DNA of 33,170 bases, taken from assembly GCA_030836155.1 (NCBI GenBank), contig JAURQI010000110.1:1-33170 (forward strand), written 5' to 3'. Numbering within the stretch: position 1 is the first letter of the stretch; every line of letters starts with the position of its first letter. Source of the stretch: Crocinitomix sp. (GTDB lineage: Bacteria; Bacteroidota; Bacteroidia; Flavobacteriales_D; Crocinitomicaceae). A program made the translations under genes and the position numbers. This document shows, one piece after another, positions 1 to 7,584 of this stretch. Under the pieces are notes generated by a model. That model saw only the letters and a program-made list of their open reading frames with translations. It was not told where the DNA came from and did no database searches.

Positions 1-101
1 AACTAAGGCAAAGTTACGAATTTATGAGAGATTAGAACGTTCATTGAAAAAATTGTTAGTTCAGTGCCTTTTTGCCCCATTTTTTATCCCATATTAATCT
101 G

Positions 102-109
102 TATTTTTG
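102..109 (+). promoter_or_regulatory. Candidate Bacteroidota -7 box upstream of the aldehyde dehydrogenase
   Basis: TATTTTTG matches the Bacteroidota sigma-ABfr -7 consensus TAnnTTTG exactly and ends 22 nt before the ATG at 132. No clean -33 TTTG lies at the usual 19-21 nt spacing, only T-rich sequence near 80-86. The box also argues against a start at position 72, because it would then lie inside the coding region. Confidence 0.5.
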
Positions 110-131
110 TAGCATCAAATCACAGTCAATC

Positions 132-1577
132 ATGAAATACATTAAGAATTATATCGGTGGTCAATTAGTGAATCCGCAATCAGGTAATTATATTGATAAT
201 TATGACCCTTCACGTGGTCGGGTATATGCTCAAATCCCAGACTCCGAAAAATCAGATATTGACTCGGCAGTGGCAGCAGCCGAAGCGGCTTTTCCTGCTT
301 GGTCAGGCATGTCAAAGTCAGAACGATCTGATATCATGATTAAAGCGGCTGATTTGATTGAAGCTCGAATGGATGAATTTGCAGCAGCAGAATCGTTAGA
401 TAATGGAAAGCCGGTTTCTTTGGCGACCCATGTGGATATACCTCGAGCAGTTAGCAATTTTAAATTCTTTGCCACAGCTATTTTGCATTTTGCAGCAGAA
501 TCGCATCATATGGAGAATTTAGGAATCAATTATACGTTGCGCAAACCGATTGGTGTGGTAGGTTGTATTTCACCTTGGAATTTACCGCTGTATTTGTTTA
601 CTTGGAAAATTGCTCCAGCTCTAGCAGCTGGAAACTGTGTTGTTGCCAAACCTTCTGAGATTACCCCTATGACCGCATTCATGTTGTCTGAAATCTGCAT
701 CGAAGCAGGCATGCCAGCAGGGGTTTTAAATATCGTGCATGGTTTGGGACATAAAGTCGGTGATGCCATGACGAGAGATCCTAAAATCAAAGCCATCTCA
801 TTTACTGGCGGAACAAAAACAGGGGAGACAATTGCAAAAATCGCCGCTCCGATGTTTAAGAAATTATCATTGGAATTGGGAGGGAAAAATCCGAATATCA
901 TTTTTGCAGACTGTGACTTTAAACAAGCTTTATCAACAACCTTGCGGTCTTCATTTGCGAACCAAGGCCAAATATGCCTCTGTGGTTCGCGTATATTCAT
1001 CGAGCGCCCGATTTATGAAAAATTTAGAGATGCATTCGTTGAAAAAGTATCCAAAACAAAAGTATCCTACCCAACGGACCCAGAAGCAAAATTAGGTGCC
1101 TTGGTGTCAAAACCTCACTTGGAGAAAGTCATGTCATATATAGATTTGGCCAAAGAAGAAGGAGGTAGTGTTTTAACGGGAGGTACTCAAGTTCATTTAG
1201 AAGGTGAGTATAAAGATGGCTATTATTTAAGACCAACAGTAATCGAAGGCCTAGCATTTGATTGTCGCACTAATCAAGAGGAAATTTTTGGACCAGTGGT
1301 GACAATAACACCTTTCGATACTGAAGAAGAAGTATTAGCAATGGCGAACTCAACTGAGTACGGTTTGTCTGCCACTGTTTGGACAGAACATTTAACACGT
1401 GCTCACCGTGTTGCTGATCAATTGCACAGTGGCATTGTTTGGGTAAATTCCTGGTTGGTCAGAGATTTAAGAACACCTTTTGGAGGAGTTAAAAATTCAG
1501 GAGTGGGCCGAGAAGGTGGTTTTGAAGCCTTACGTTTCTTTACTGAACCAAAGAATGTCTTTATTAAGTCGCATTAG
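132..1577 (+). CDS. NAD(P)-dependent aldehyde dehydrogenase, 2-aminomuconate semialdehyde dehydrogenase-like
   Basis: This 481-aa protein belongs to the aldehyde dehydrogenase superfamily, which oxidises aldehydes to acids with NAD(P)+ through a cysteine thiohemiacetal. Visible active-site residues are Asn150 in SPWNLP, Glu248 in LELGGK and catalytic Cys282 in FANQGQICLC. The stretch SFANQGxICLCxSRIF and the ending WLVRDLRTPFGGVKNSGVGREG resemble the ALDH8A1 / 2-aminomuconic semialdehyde group, so a role in kynurenine or catechol meta-cleavage catabolism is possible. No other gene of such a pathway lies next to it, so the substrate remains inference. I chose ATG 132 because the family fold begins with the KNYIGG segment at once; a frame reading from 72 adds 20 unconserved residues and covers a promoter box. 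The 3' end overlaps the convergent glycosyltransferase by 14 bp. Confidence 0.93.
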   Translation: MKYIKNYIGGQLVNPQSGNYIDNYDPSRGRVYAQIPDSEKSDIDSAVAAAEAAFPAWSGMSKSERSDIMIKAADLIEARMDEFAAAESLDNGKPVSLATHVDIPRAVSNFKFFATAILHFAAESHHMENLGINYTLRKPIGVVGCISPWNLPLYLFTWKIAPALAAGNCVVAKPSEITPMTAFMLSEICIEAGMPAGVLNIVHGLGHKVGDAMTRDPKIKAISFTGGTKTGETIAKIAAPMFKKLSLELGGKNPNIIFADCDFKQALSTTLRSSFANQGQICLCGSRIFIERPIYEKFRDAFVEKVSKTKVSYPTDPEAKLGALVSKPHLEKVMSYIDLAKEEGGSVLTGGTQVHLEGEYKDGYYLRPTVIEGLAFDCRTNQEEIFGPVVTITPFDTEEEVLAMANSTEYGLSATVWTEHLTRAHRVADQLHSGIVWVNSWLVRDLRTPFGGVKNSGVGREGGFEALRFFTEPKNVFIKSH

Positions 1578-2703
1578 TTTCAATTATTTCAAGAATACGT
1601 TCAGCGTTACGATGGTTGTCGTAATGGGCGGCAAACTTTTCATCGCGGCTCAATTTATCAGCCGTTGTAAATGGGGTATCCATTAATTCATTCAGAACTC
1701 CATTGATTTCTTCTGGTGCGTCCGCCACATGACAGAGCTCTTTAAAAATCCCGGAGTCATCCATAAAAGAATTGATCACAACATGGCGTCCAGCTTCCAA
1801 CGCATGCAGTAATTTTAGTTTAATTCCAGTTTGCTGAAATGTCAATAAAAGGTTAATATGCGAGTTAAGAATTAAATGACTCATTTCCGCTTGCGGTGGC
1901 GAATCGATTAGTGATACATTCTTAACTTGTTGGGCCATTTCTATAAGCAGCGCTGAGGGTGATAAACCTGCAATCACAAATTGATGCGGGCTTGTAGGTG
2001 CAATTTTTTCAATGATGAATTTCGCAGCGTGTTCATTTTCTTTCACGGATAAATTACCTTGAAATAACACTTGCTGAATTGTTTTTTGAGTGTCGATTTC
2101 AGCGATGTTCTCGCTCTTGAAAAAAGGAGGGATATGATGCGTTTTTCCATACTTCGAAAAATGAGGAATGTCCATTTTTGCAACCGATAAAATACTATCT
2201 ACACCTTTAAGTTCTTTTTCAAATGTTGCTAGACGTCGCGCTTCTAATTTGAGGTATTGTTTTTTAAGAAATCCTGTTTCCCATTTCGCTAGTCCTTCGT
2301 AATATATATGCTCTACATTATTCGCTCTAAAAATACGAACGCGTTTTTGAATCTCAGGATGGTTGAGATAAGCACAGGTTTGGATGCCGTCAAAAAGAAT
2401 CGGCAGATTGTCGGATAATAGTCTGTTGAGTAAATCTTTGTTTGTTCTGCTCAAAACTACGTAGGGTAACCTAGAAAAAAAGAATTGAGGGGAATTTTTT
2501 TTACGCGGGTAGTAATAGATTTCGTGACAATATTGTTCCAGCAATTCAGTTGGCGGATTGTGTCCAGCATAATAAAAACAGTGATAAATGATTTTTCCAC
2601 CAGCCGCATGTAGATGCTTTAATTTATAGAACACATCAACGATTCCACCGTAGTTGGGTGGATAAGGAACATCAAATGCGATTATGTGAAAAGGTTGATT
2701 CAC
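1564..2703 (-). CDS. GT4-like glycosyltransferase
   Basis: This 379-aa soluble protein looks like a GT-B fold glycosyltransferase. The N terminus has the donor/acceptor-domain opening IIAFDVPYPPNYGGIVDVFY, with a glycine-rich loop typical of family 4 enzymes. The C-terminal half has a Rossmann-like VLFQGNLS strand and a GIKLKLLHALEAGRHVV segment, where the nucleotide-sugar-binding region of GT4 enzymes lies. The usual E-x7-E motif is not clear, so donor sugar and product are unknown. The start codon is GTG and shares the four bases GTGA with the stop of the upstream glycosyltransferase, so the two are probably translationally coupled and act in one glycan pathway. Its 3' end runs 14 bp into the convergent aldehyde dehydrogenase gene. 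Confidence 0.82.
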   Translation of the reverse strand: MNQPFHIIAFDVPYPPNYGGIVDVFYKLKHLHAAGGKIIYHCFYYAGHNPPTELLEQYCHEIYYYPRKKNSPQFFFSRLPYVVLSRTNKDLLNRLLSDNLPILFDGIQTCAYLNHPEIQKRVRIFRANNVEHIYYEGLAKWETGFLKKQYLKLEARRLATFEKELKGVDSILSVAKMDIPHFSKYGKTHHIPPFFKSENIAEIDTQKTIQQVLFQGNLSVKENEHAAKFIIEKIAPTSPHQFVIAGLSPSALLIEMAQQVKNVSLIDSPPQAEMSHLILNSHINLLLTFQQTGIKLKLLHALEAGRHVVINSFMDDSGIFKELCHVADAPEEINGVLNELMDTPFTTADKLSRDEKFAAHYDNHRNAERILEIIETNAT

Positions 2704-3818
2704 GAATAGATGTCTTTTAGTGTTTTACATTCATTTGCCCAAGTCAACGTCGCGGCGGCAATTTTAGTATTCTTTTTAAATCGCTCGGATAGGTCCTCAT
2801 CTTCCAGAATCATTTTCAACTTACGAGCAATTTCTTTTGGATCATGTGAATCAATAACCAACCCTACATCATACGTTTTAACCACTCTTTTTACTTCGGG
2901 TAAATCTGAAACCAAAACAGGGATGCCTGCATGGATATAGTCGAAAATTTTATTGGGCAGCGAGAAACGGTAATTGATATTGGTGTCCTTATCGATAGAT
3001 ACCCCAATGTCCGAAACTAAAGTAAATTGCATCAACTCTGGATAAGGTCTTTTACCAAAAAATAAAACGCGATCCGATAGGTTTTTATCAGCCACCTCTT
3101 TCTTTAATTGCGGAATGACATCCCCATCACCTACAAAAATCACAATGGCATTTTCGATGAGCTGCATGGCTTCAATCAACTCTTCAGCACCCCGTTGAAT
3201 ATTGATGCCTGCTCCTTGAAGTATAATGATGTGTTTATCACTAGGTAAGCCTAATTCTTTTCTGGTTTTGCGCTCGGGTAACCCTTTAAAGTCGGATATA
3301 TTACGAACAACAAATACTTCTCGATGATATTCTTTTCGGTAAATTTCTGCGATGGATTCATTGACCGTATACATTCCATCCACTTTGGGAACCGTTCTTT
3401 TTTCAATATTTCTCCAAAATTTTTGAATGCGCGGTCGTTCGACTAGTTCAGGCACACCGCAATAATATTCATGCGAATCATAGATCAAGCGGCAATTTCG
3501 TTTAAATTTTCTAGCCCAGTGATTAGCATAAAGCGTATCCAAATCATTAGCTAAAAGCAGGTCACCTTTATGGAAAATCAGGAAAAAGAACAATCGCAGG
3601 TTGTAATTGGCATAAAAAAAAGCCCCTTTGTTAAACCATAATTTAAAGCGTTTGATGCGGTAAGGTCGATCCGTGACGGGCTGACTTGATTTAAGTTTGC
3701 GGCCAACTAATATTATCGAATAACCCTCTTGGACCAGGAAGTCACATACCTTTCTTACCCGCTGATCGGTAAATAGGTCGTTGGTTACAGATACAATTGC
3801 TCTTTTCTTGGCCATCAT
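2700..3818 (-). CDS. GT4 family glycosyltransferase
   Basis: This 372-aa protein is a probable family 4 retaining glycosyltransferase with a GT-B fold. It opens with a Rossmann strand and the ND-x-x-x-DQRV loop, common in Bacteroidota surface-glycan transferases. The middle carries DSHEYY, and the C-terminal donor domain carries VGDGD, an FFGKRPYPEL segment and SLPNKIFDYIHAGIPVLVSDLPE, the region that binds the nucleotide-sugar diphosphate. No transmembrane anchor is seen. The start has two adjacent ATGs (3818 and 3815); the first gives 372 aa. A TAATTTTG box lies only 2 nt upstream, so the mRNA may be almost leaderless and the second ATG may be used. It is the first gene of a two-gene operon. 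The nearby manC gene makes GDP-mannose possible as donor, but nothing in the sequence fixes specificity. Confidence 0.88.
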   Translation of the reverse strand: MMAKKRAIVSVTNDLFTDQRVRKVCDFLVQEGYSIILVGRKLKSSQPVTDRPYRIKRFKLWFNKGAFFYANYNLRLFFFLIFHKGDLLLANDLDTLYANHWARKFKRNCRLIYDSHEYYCGVPELVERPRIQKFWRNIEKRTVPKVDGMYTVNESIAEIYRKEYHREVFVVRNISDFKGLPERKTRKELGLPSDKHIIILQGAGINIQRGAEELIEAMQLIENAIVIFVGDGDVIPQLKKEVADKNLSDRVLFFGKRPYPELMQFTLVSDIGVSIDKDTNINYRFSLPNKIFDYIHAGIPVLVSDLPEVKRVVKTYDVGLVIDSHDPKEIARKLKMILEDEDLSERFKKNTKIAAATLTWANECKTLKDIYS

Positions 3819-3819
3819 A

Positions 3820-3827
3820 CAAAATTA
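3820..3827 (-). promoter_or_regulatory. Candidate -7 box for the glycosyltransferase operon
   Basis: On the minus strand the sequence is TAATTTTG, an exact TAnnTTTG match. It lies immediately before the ATG at 3818, so the transcript would start at or just inside the first codons. That position makes it either a leaderless promoter or a chance match in AT-rich sequence. Confidence 0.25.
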
Positions 3828-3912
3828 ACAAAACGAATCATTCTGCATTTTCGTTTATTGTACTAAAATGACCGCTTGTCAAAGAACAGCTCCATTATCC
3901 GATAAACTTCCT

Positions 3913-3920
3913 TATTTTTG
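3913..3920 (+). promoter_or_regulatory. Candidate -7 box upstream of sppA
   Basis: TATTTTTG matches TAnnTTTG exactly and ends 25 nt before the sppA ATG at 3946. This is almost the same geometry as the box before the aldehyde dehydrogenase gene. No convincing -33 TTTG is seen. Confidence 0.5.
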
Positions 3921-3945
3921 AAATTCAAACCTAAATCTTTTAGAC

Positions 3946-5748
3946 ATGAACATGACTTTTTGGAAAACCTTTTGGGCAAGTTTACTTGCGAGCGTAGTAT
4001 CGGGAATTATCGTAGTCGTAATTTTCTTTGTTATTCTAGGCGCCATGATTTCCGGCTTTGGAGATATGTTTGAGTCAAAGAAAATTAAGGTCGAAGATAA
4101 CACCGTTCTTCACATGACATTAGATGGAATGGTTGGTGATTATACATATGCTAATTTCGATCCGGCTACTTTTCAAATGGTTAAACAATTTGGTTTAAAT
4201 GACATTTTAGAAGGTTTAGAAATAGCTAAAAGTGATGATAAGGTTAAAGGGATTTTCTTGGACTGTTATGGAGTAAATGCAGGAATGGCGACCATAAAGG
4301 AAGTGAGAGATGCCTTGGTTGATTTCCAGTCCTCTGGAAAATTCATTGTGGCCTATAATGAAAATTATAGCAAAACGGGTTATTATTTGGCAAGTGCTGC
4401 TGATGAGGTGTATACTTTTCCAAGTGGTATGATTGAATTTTTAGGTTTAGGTGCTGAATTAATGTTCTTAAAAGGTACGCTCGAAAAACTGGACGTAGAA
4501 ATGCAGGTGATTCGTGGTTCAAATAATAAATTCAAAAGTGCCGTTGAGCCATTATTATACGAGCAAATGAGTGAGGCTAACCGTGAGCAGACCATGAAAT
4601 ATATGAATGCGCTCTGGTCAGAGATGACTCAAGCAGTTAGTAAGAGTCGCGGAAAGACAGAAAGTGAATTAAATCAAATGGCCGATAGTGTTTGGGTCAG
4701 AAATGGAGAGGATGCGGTGGCTTATGGTTTAGTGGATGCATCGGTCTACTATGACAGTGTTTATCAACGTTTGGCGACTTTGAGTGAGACAGAAGAAGGG
4801 GAGGAAGTGGCTCTATTATCATTCCAGAAGTATGCCTTGAAGAAATGTAAAGAGGAGCGAAAACTAAATCTTTTAGAGAAGAAGAATATCGCTGTTGTCT
4901 TTGCTGAGGGTGAAATTGTGGACGGCATCGGGACACCGAATCAAATAGGAGGAGAGAGCCTTTCTGCCGAATTAAGAAAAGTACGCAAAGATGACGATAT
5001 CAAAGCAGTTGTTTTGCGTGTTAACTCTCCGGGCGGAAGCGCATTGGCAAGTGATGTGATTTGGCGAGAAGTTGATTTAATTTCAAAAGCAGGAAAACCG
5101 GTGATTGTATCCATGGGTGACTATGCAGCTTCGGGAGGTTATTACATCTCATGTGCAGCTGATCGCATTTTTGCTCAACCAAATACCTTGACGGGTTCTA
5201 TTGGCGTGTTCGGAATCATTCCATACACAGGAGAGATGTTCAAGAACAAACTAGGAATCACATTTGATCGCGTTCAAACCAATGAACACAGTGTCATGTC
5301 TATGAATAAGAAATTGACCGAGGTTGAATATAAAATTATCCAAGAAGGTGTTGATGATATTTATGATGATTTCTTAGCGCGAGTTGCAGGCGGAAGAGGT
5401 ATGACAAAAGCAGATGTTGATAGTATTGGGCAAGGCCGTGTTTGGGCCGGAGCTGATGCGTTAAATATTGGCTTAGTTGATGAATTGGGTGGTTTAAATG
5501 ACGCGATTGCCTATGCAGCAAATGCGGCAGGGATTGCAGATGAATCGATTCAAATCTCATACTTGCCAAAACCTAAAAATGAGGAATTGTTCGAATTATT
5601 AGAAACCATCGAAGAAAACGATATGCAGACTTCAATGCCAACATCAGCTATTGAAGGACAACTGCTAGAGATTTACGGATTTGCACGCACCATTAGTGAT
5701 AGGAATACCTATCAAGCGCGTTTACCTTATTTACTTTGGGTGAAGTAA
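3946..5748 (+). CDS. sppA: Signal peptide peptidase SppA, long (67K) type
   Basis: SppA is a membrane-anchored serine protease of family S49 that degrades cleaved signal peptides using a Ser-Lys dyad. This 600-aa protein has one N-terminal transmembrane helix (about residues 9-35) followed by two tandem S49 domains, the layout of the E. coli 618-aa enzyme. The candidate catalytic Lys is Lys197 in FKSAVEP of the first domain. The nucleophile is Ser396 in YAASGGYYIS of the second. Their 199-residue separation agrees with the Lys209/Ser409 pair of E. coli SppA. A second GSIGVFG motif follows in the second domain. The gene stands alone, convergent with manC; the two stop codons are separated by one base, with no terminator between them. 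Confidence 0.95.
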   Translation: MNMTFWKTFWASLLASVVSGIIVVVIFFVILGAMISGFGDMFESKKIKVEDNTVLHMTLDGMVGDYTYANFDPATFQMVKQFGLNDILEGLEIAKSDDKVKGIFLDCYGVNAGMATIKEVRDALVDFQSSGKFIVAYNENYSKTGYYLASAADEVYTFPSGMIEFLGLGAELMFLKGTLEKLDVEMQVIRGSNNKFKSAVEPLLYEQMSEANREQTMKYMNALWSEMTQAVSKSRGKTESELNQMADSVWVRNGEDAVAYGLVDASVYYDSVYQRLATLSETEEGEEVALLSFQKYALKKCKEERKLNLLEKKNIAVVFAEGEIVDGIGTPNQIGGESLSAELRKVRKDDDIKAVVLRVNSPGGSALASDVIWREVDLISKAGKPVIVSMGDYAASGGYYISCAADRIFAQPNTLTGSIGVFGIIPYTGEMFKNKLGITFDRVQTNEHSVMSMNKKLTEVEYKIIQEGVDDIYDDFLARVAGGRGMTKADVDSIGQGRVWAGADALNIGLVDELGGLNDAIAYAANAAGIADESIQISYLPKPKNEELFELLETIEENDMQTSMPTSAIEGQLLEIYGFARTISDRNTYQARLPYLLWVK

Positions 5749-5749
5749 C

Positions 5750-6838
5750 CTATTTCCCCTCGAAATATTCGGGATCCTTTTTCTTAATCTCTTTGAGATA
5801 ACCTTTGATGCGCTGCTCGTGGTTCTTTTTAACCACCATGAGGATGTCATGTGCTTCAACAACGATATAGTCATCCAATCCTTGTAATAAAGCCATTTTA
5901 CCTTTAGGTAAGTTGATGATGCAATTTTCACTTTCGAATAAGTGCACGTGATCACCGATAACCGCATTGCCTTCTACATCGGTGTCAAGATGCGTATATA
6001 AAGATCCCCATGTGCCTAAGTCTGACCAACCGAAATTGGCGAGGACAACATGAACATTTTTAGCATTCTCTAAAACCGCAAAATCAATCGAAATATCCTC
6101 ACAATTGAAGAAGGCATCATTGATAAAGGCTTGTTCATTATCCGTGTTATAGTCATTGCCTTTACTCGTGAATAGTGCGTTTAATTTTGGTTTGAATTTG
6201 GATAAGGAATCCAAAATTGTTTGGGCTTTCCAGATAAAAATTCCCGAGTTCCAATAATAGTCGCCGCTTTTAAGAAAAATTTCGGCTAGTTCACGATTTG
6301 GCTTTTCAGTAAATTGCCGCACTTTTCTGACTTCCCCCATCAGGATATCGCGCCCATCTTCAAATTGAATATAGCCATAACCTGTATCAGGGCGAGAAGG
6401 TTTAATTCCGAGTGTAACAAGATTATCGCCAGAAGCTGCTTTGTCCAATGCTATATTAACGATCTCTTCAAAACGATCCTCTTTTAAAATCAGATGATCA
6501 GAAGGTGCCACAATAAGATTGGCTTCTGGATTTAGGTTATAAATTTTGTGCGACGCGTATGCAATACAAGCTGTGGTGTTTTTACGCAATGGTTCCGTTA
6601 AGATTTGGTCGTCATCAATACCAATTTGTTCTTTGACCATGTCTGCATAACGCTCATTAGTGACCACGTATATTTGGCTGTCTGGCACCAATCGGCGCAA
6701 ACGGTGATAGGTCATTTGTATTAATGTCTGACCTGTTCCCAAAACATCTAAAAATTGTTTCGGATGTGATTCTTGACTCATAGGCCAAAATCTGCTCCCT
6801 ATGCCACCGGCCATGATGACCGCAAAATTATTGCTCAT
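5750..6838 (-). CDS. manC: Mannose-1-phosphate guanylyltransferase
   Basis: The enzyme joins GTP and mannose-1-phosphate to make GDP-mannose for polysaccharide and glycoprotein synthesis. This 362-aa protein begins with the nucleotidyltransferase signature IMAGGIGSRFWPMS (from residue 8), followed by HPKQFLDV with conserved Lys27. NTTACIAYAS, APSDHLI, DTGYGYIQF, FTEKPN and YYWNSGIFIWKA are further family motifs, and FGWSDLGTW lies near the C terminus. It ends after the catalytic and left-handed helix region and lacks the C-terminal phosphomannose isomerase cupin of bifunctional ManC/AlgA enzymes. The ATG shares ATGA with the stop of the upstream SprT-like gene, so the pair is translationally coupled. 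The functional link between the two is unclear. Its product could feed the nearby glycosyltransferases. Confidence 0.94.
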   Translation of the reverse strand: MSNNFAVIMAGGIGSRFWPMSQESHPKQFLDVLGTGQTLIQMTYHRLRRLVPDSQIYVVTNERYADMVKEQIGIDDDQILTEPLRKNTTACIAYASHKIYNLNPEANLIVAPSDHLILKEDRFEEIVNIALDKAASGDNLVTLGIKPSRPDTGYGYIQFEDGRDILMGEVRKVRQFTEKPNRELAEIFLKSGDYYWNSGIFIWKAQTILDSLSKFKPKLNALFTSKGNDYNTDNEQAFINDAFFNCEDISIDFAVLENAKNVHVVLANFGWSDLGTWGSLYTHLDTDVEGNAVIGDHVHLFESENCIINLPKGKMALLQGLDDYIVVEAHDILMVVKKNHEQRIKGYLKEIKKKDPEYFEGK

Positions 6839-7467
6839 TTTTTCTCTTCTATAATATGTTCAATTTGCGCAACACCTAAAACGCGGTATTTTCGGCGCGA
6901 ATATACTTCTTCACATTCAAAACGTGTACGTAGCTTCTTTCCTTTAACGAAAATTTTACCATTTAGTTTGAATTTCGTGCCAATTTTTAAATCTTCAACA
7001 CGAAGCTGATTATTTTCATTGTATCTAGAAAGTACCCTGTACAAACGCGGATCAGCACAGGAAGAAGCTCTGGCATTTTGCAGATAGTTGTTTAATGCCA
7101 ATTCAATATCCGCCGGAAAAATGTTTTCTGTGATTAACGGCTGACTCACTAATTTAAAGGCTGATTTCCATTCAATTCCGTGCGGTTTAACACGATTCTT
7201 ATGACCAATAAAAGTTAATAAATGTGCCATTTCGTGTAAGGTGGTGATTAAAAAAGCGTACTGATTTAAATCACCGTTAACAGATATACGGTGAGGCTTT
7301 CCATCATGTGGAGGACGATAATCACCAAGCTTTGTTTTCCGTTTTTTACTAACAGTAAAATGGACTTTGTGCTGGACGATAAATTCAACCACCATTGGAA
7401 TGGCTTCCGCCGGCATAAAAGGTTTTAAGGCTTTTTGAAATGCTGCTATCTTATTCTCTCTTGTCAA
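6835..7467 (-). CDS. SprT-like zinc-metalloprotease domain protein
   Basis: This 210-aa protein has a SprT-like/zincin core: HEMAH at residues 78-82 (His78, Glu79, His82) and a likely third zinc ligand in HGIEWK (His96). The family includes the SPRTN DNA-protein crosslink proteases and bacterial SprT, mostly of unproven function. The C-terminal 100 residues are basic and contain no zinc-ribbon CxxC pairs, so the ribbon found in some SprT proteins is absent. The frame upstream holds no ATG before a stop, so I used TTG at 7467; the next Met is residue 18. The gene overlaps manC by ATGA and is probably co-transcribed with it. Substrates are unknown; a role in DNA repair is family-level inference. 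Confidence 0.85.
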   Translation of the reverse strand: MTRENKIAAFQKALKPFMPAEAIPMVVEFIVQHKVHFTVSKKRKTKLGDYRPPHDGKPHRISVNGDLNQYAFLITTLHEMAHLLTFIGHKNRVKPHGIEWKSAFKLVSQPLITENIFPADIELALNNYLQNARASSCADPRLYRVLSRYNENNQLRVEDLKIGTKFKLNGKIFVKGKKLRTRFECEEVYSRRKYRVLGVAQIEHIIEEKK

Positions 7468-7474
7468 TATGATG

Positions 7475-7482
7475 CAAAAATA
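7475..7482 (-). promoter_or_regulatory. Candidate -7 box for the sprT-like/manC operon
   Basis: On the minus strand this reads TATTTTTG, an exact TAnnTTTG match, ending 7 nt before the TTG start at 7467. A transcription start at the usual distance would fall at or next to the start codon, suggesting a leaderless or very short-leader mRNA. No clean -33 element is seen. Confidence 0.4.
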
Positions 7483-7504
7483 AGGCGAATTTCACTAGGG
7501 ATAA

Positions 7505-7540
7505 AAAAAAGCATTGCTAATCGAATAGCAATGCTTTTTT
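7505..7540 (-). terminator. Rho-independent terminator downstream of the secreted repeat protein gene
   Basis: The inverted repeat GCATTGCTA / TAGCAATGC with a 6-nt loop is extended by A/T pairs to a stem of about 15 bp. On the minus strand it is followed by a run of eight T. It lies 45 nt past the original stop of the broken repeat-protein gene and before the sprT-like/manC operon, separating the two units. The flanking A and T runs make it able to act in either direction. Confidence 0.85.
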
Positions 7541-7584
7541 AACCAACCGGAATAGTTAAAGACTATTCACACTATGAAAAAGGA

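Noticed and set aside
72-131. Longer start for the aldehyde dehydrogenase
   Set aside because: The added 20 residues have no family resemblance and the stretch contains an exact TAnnTTTG box.
4383-4936. Minus-strand ORFs within sppA
   Set aside because: They are antisense shadows of a gene with complete catalytic motifs and show low-complexity Ser/His-rich translations.
5749-5760. Terminator between sppA and manC
   Set aside because: Only one base separates the genes and I find no hairpin with a T-run here.
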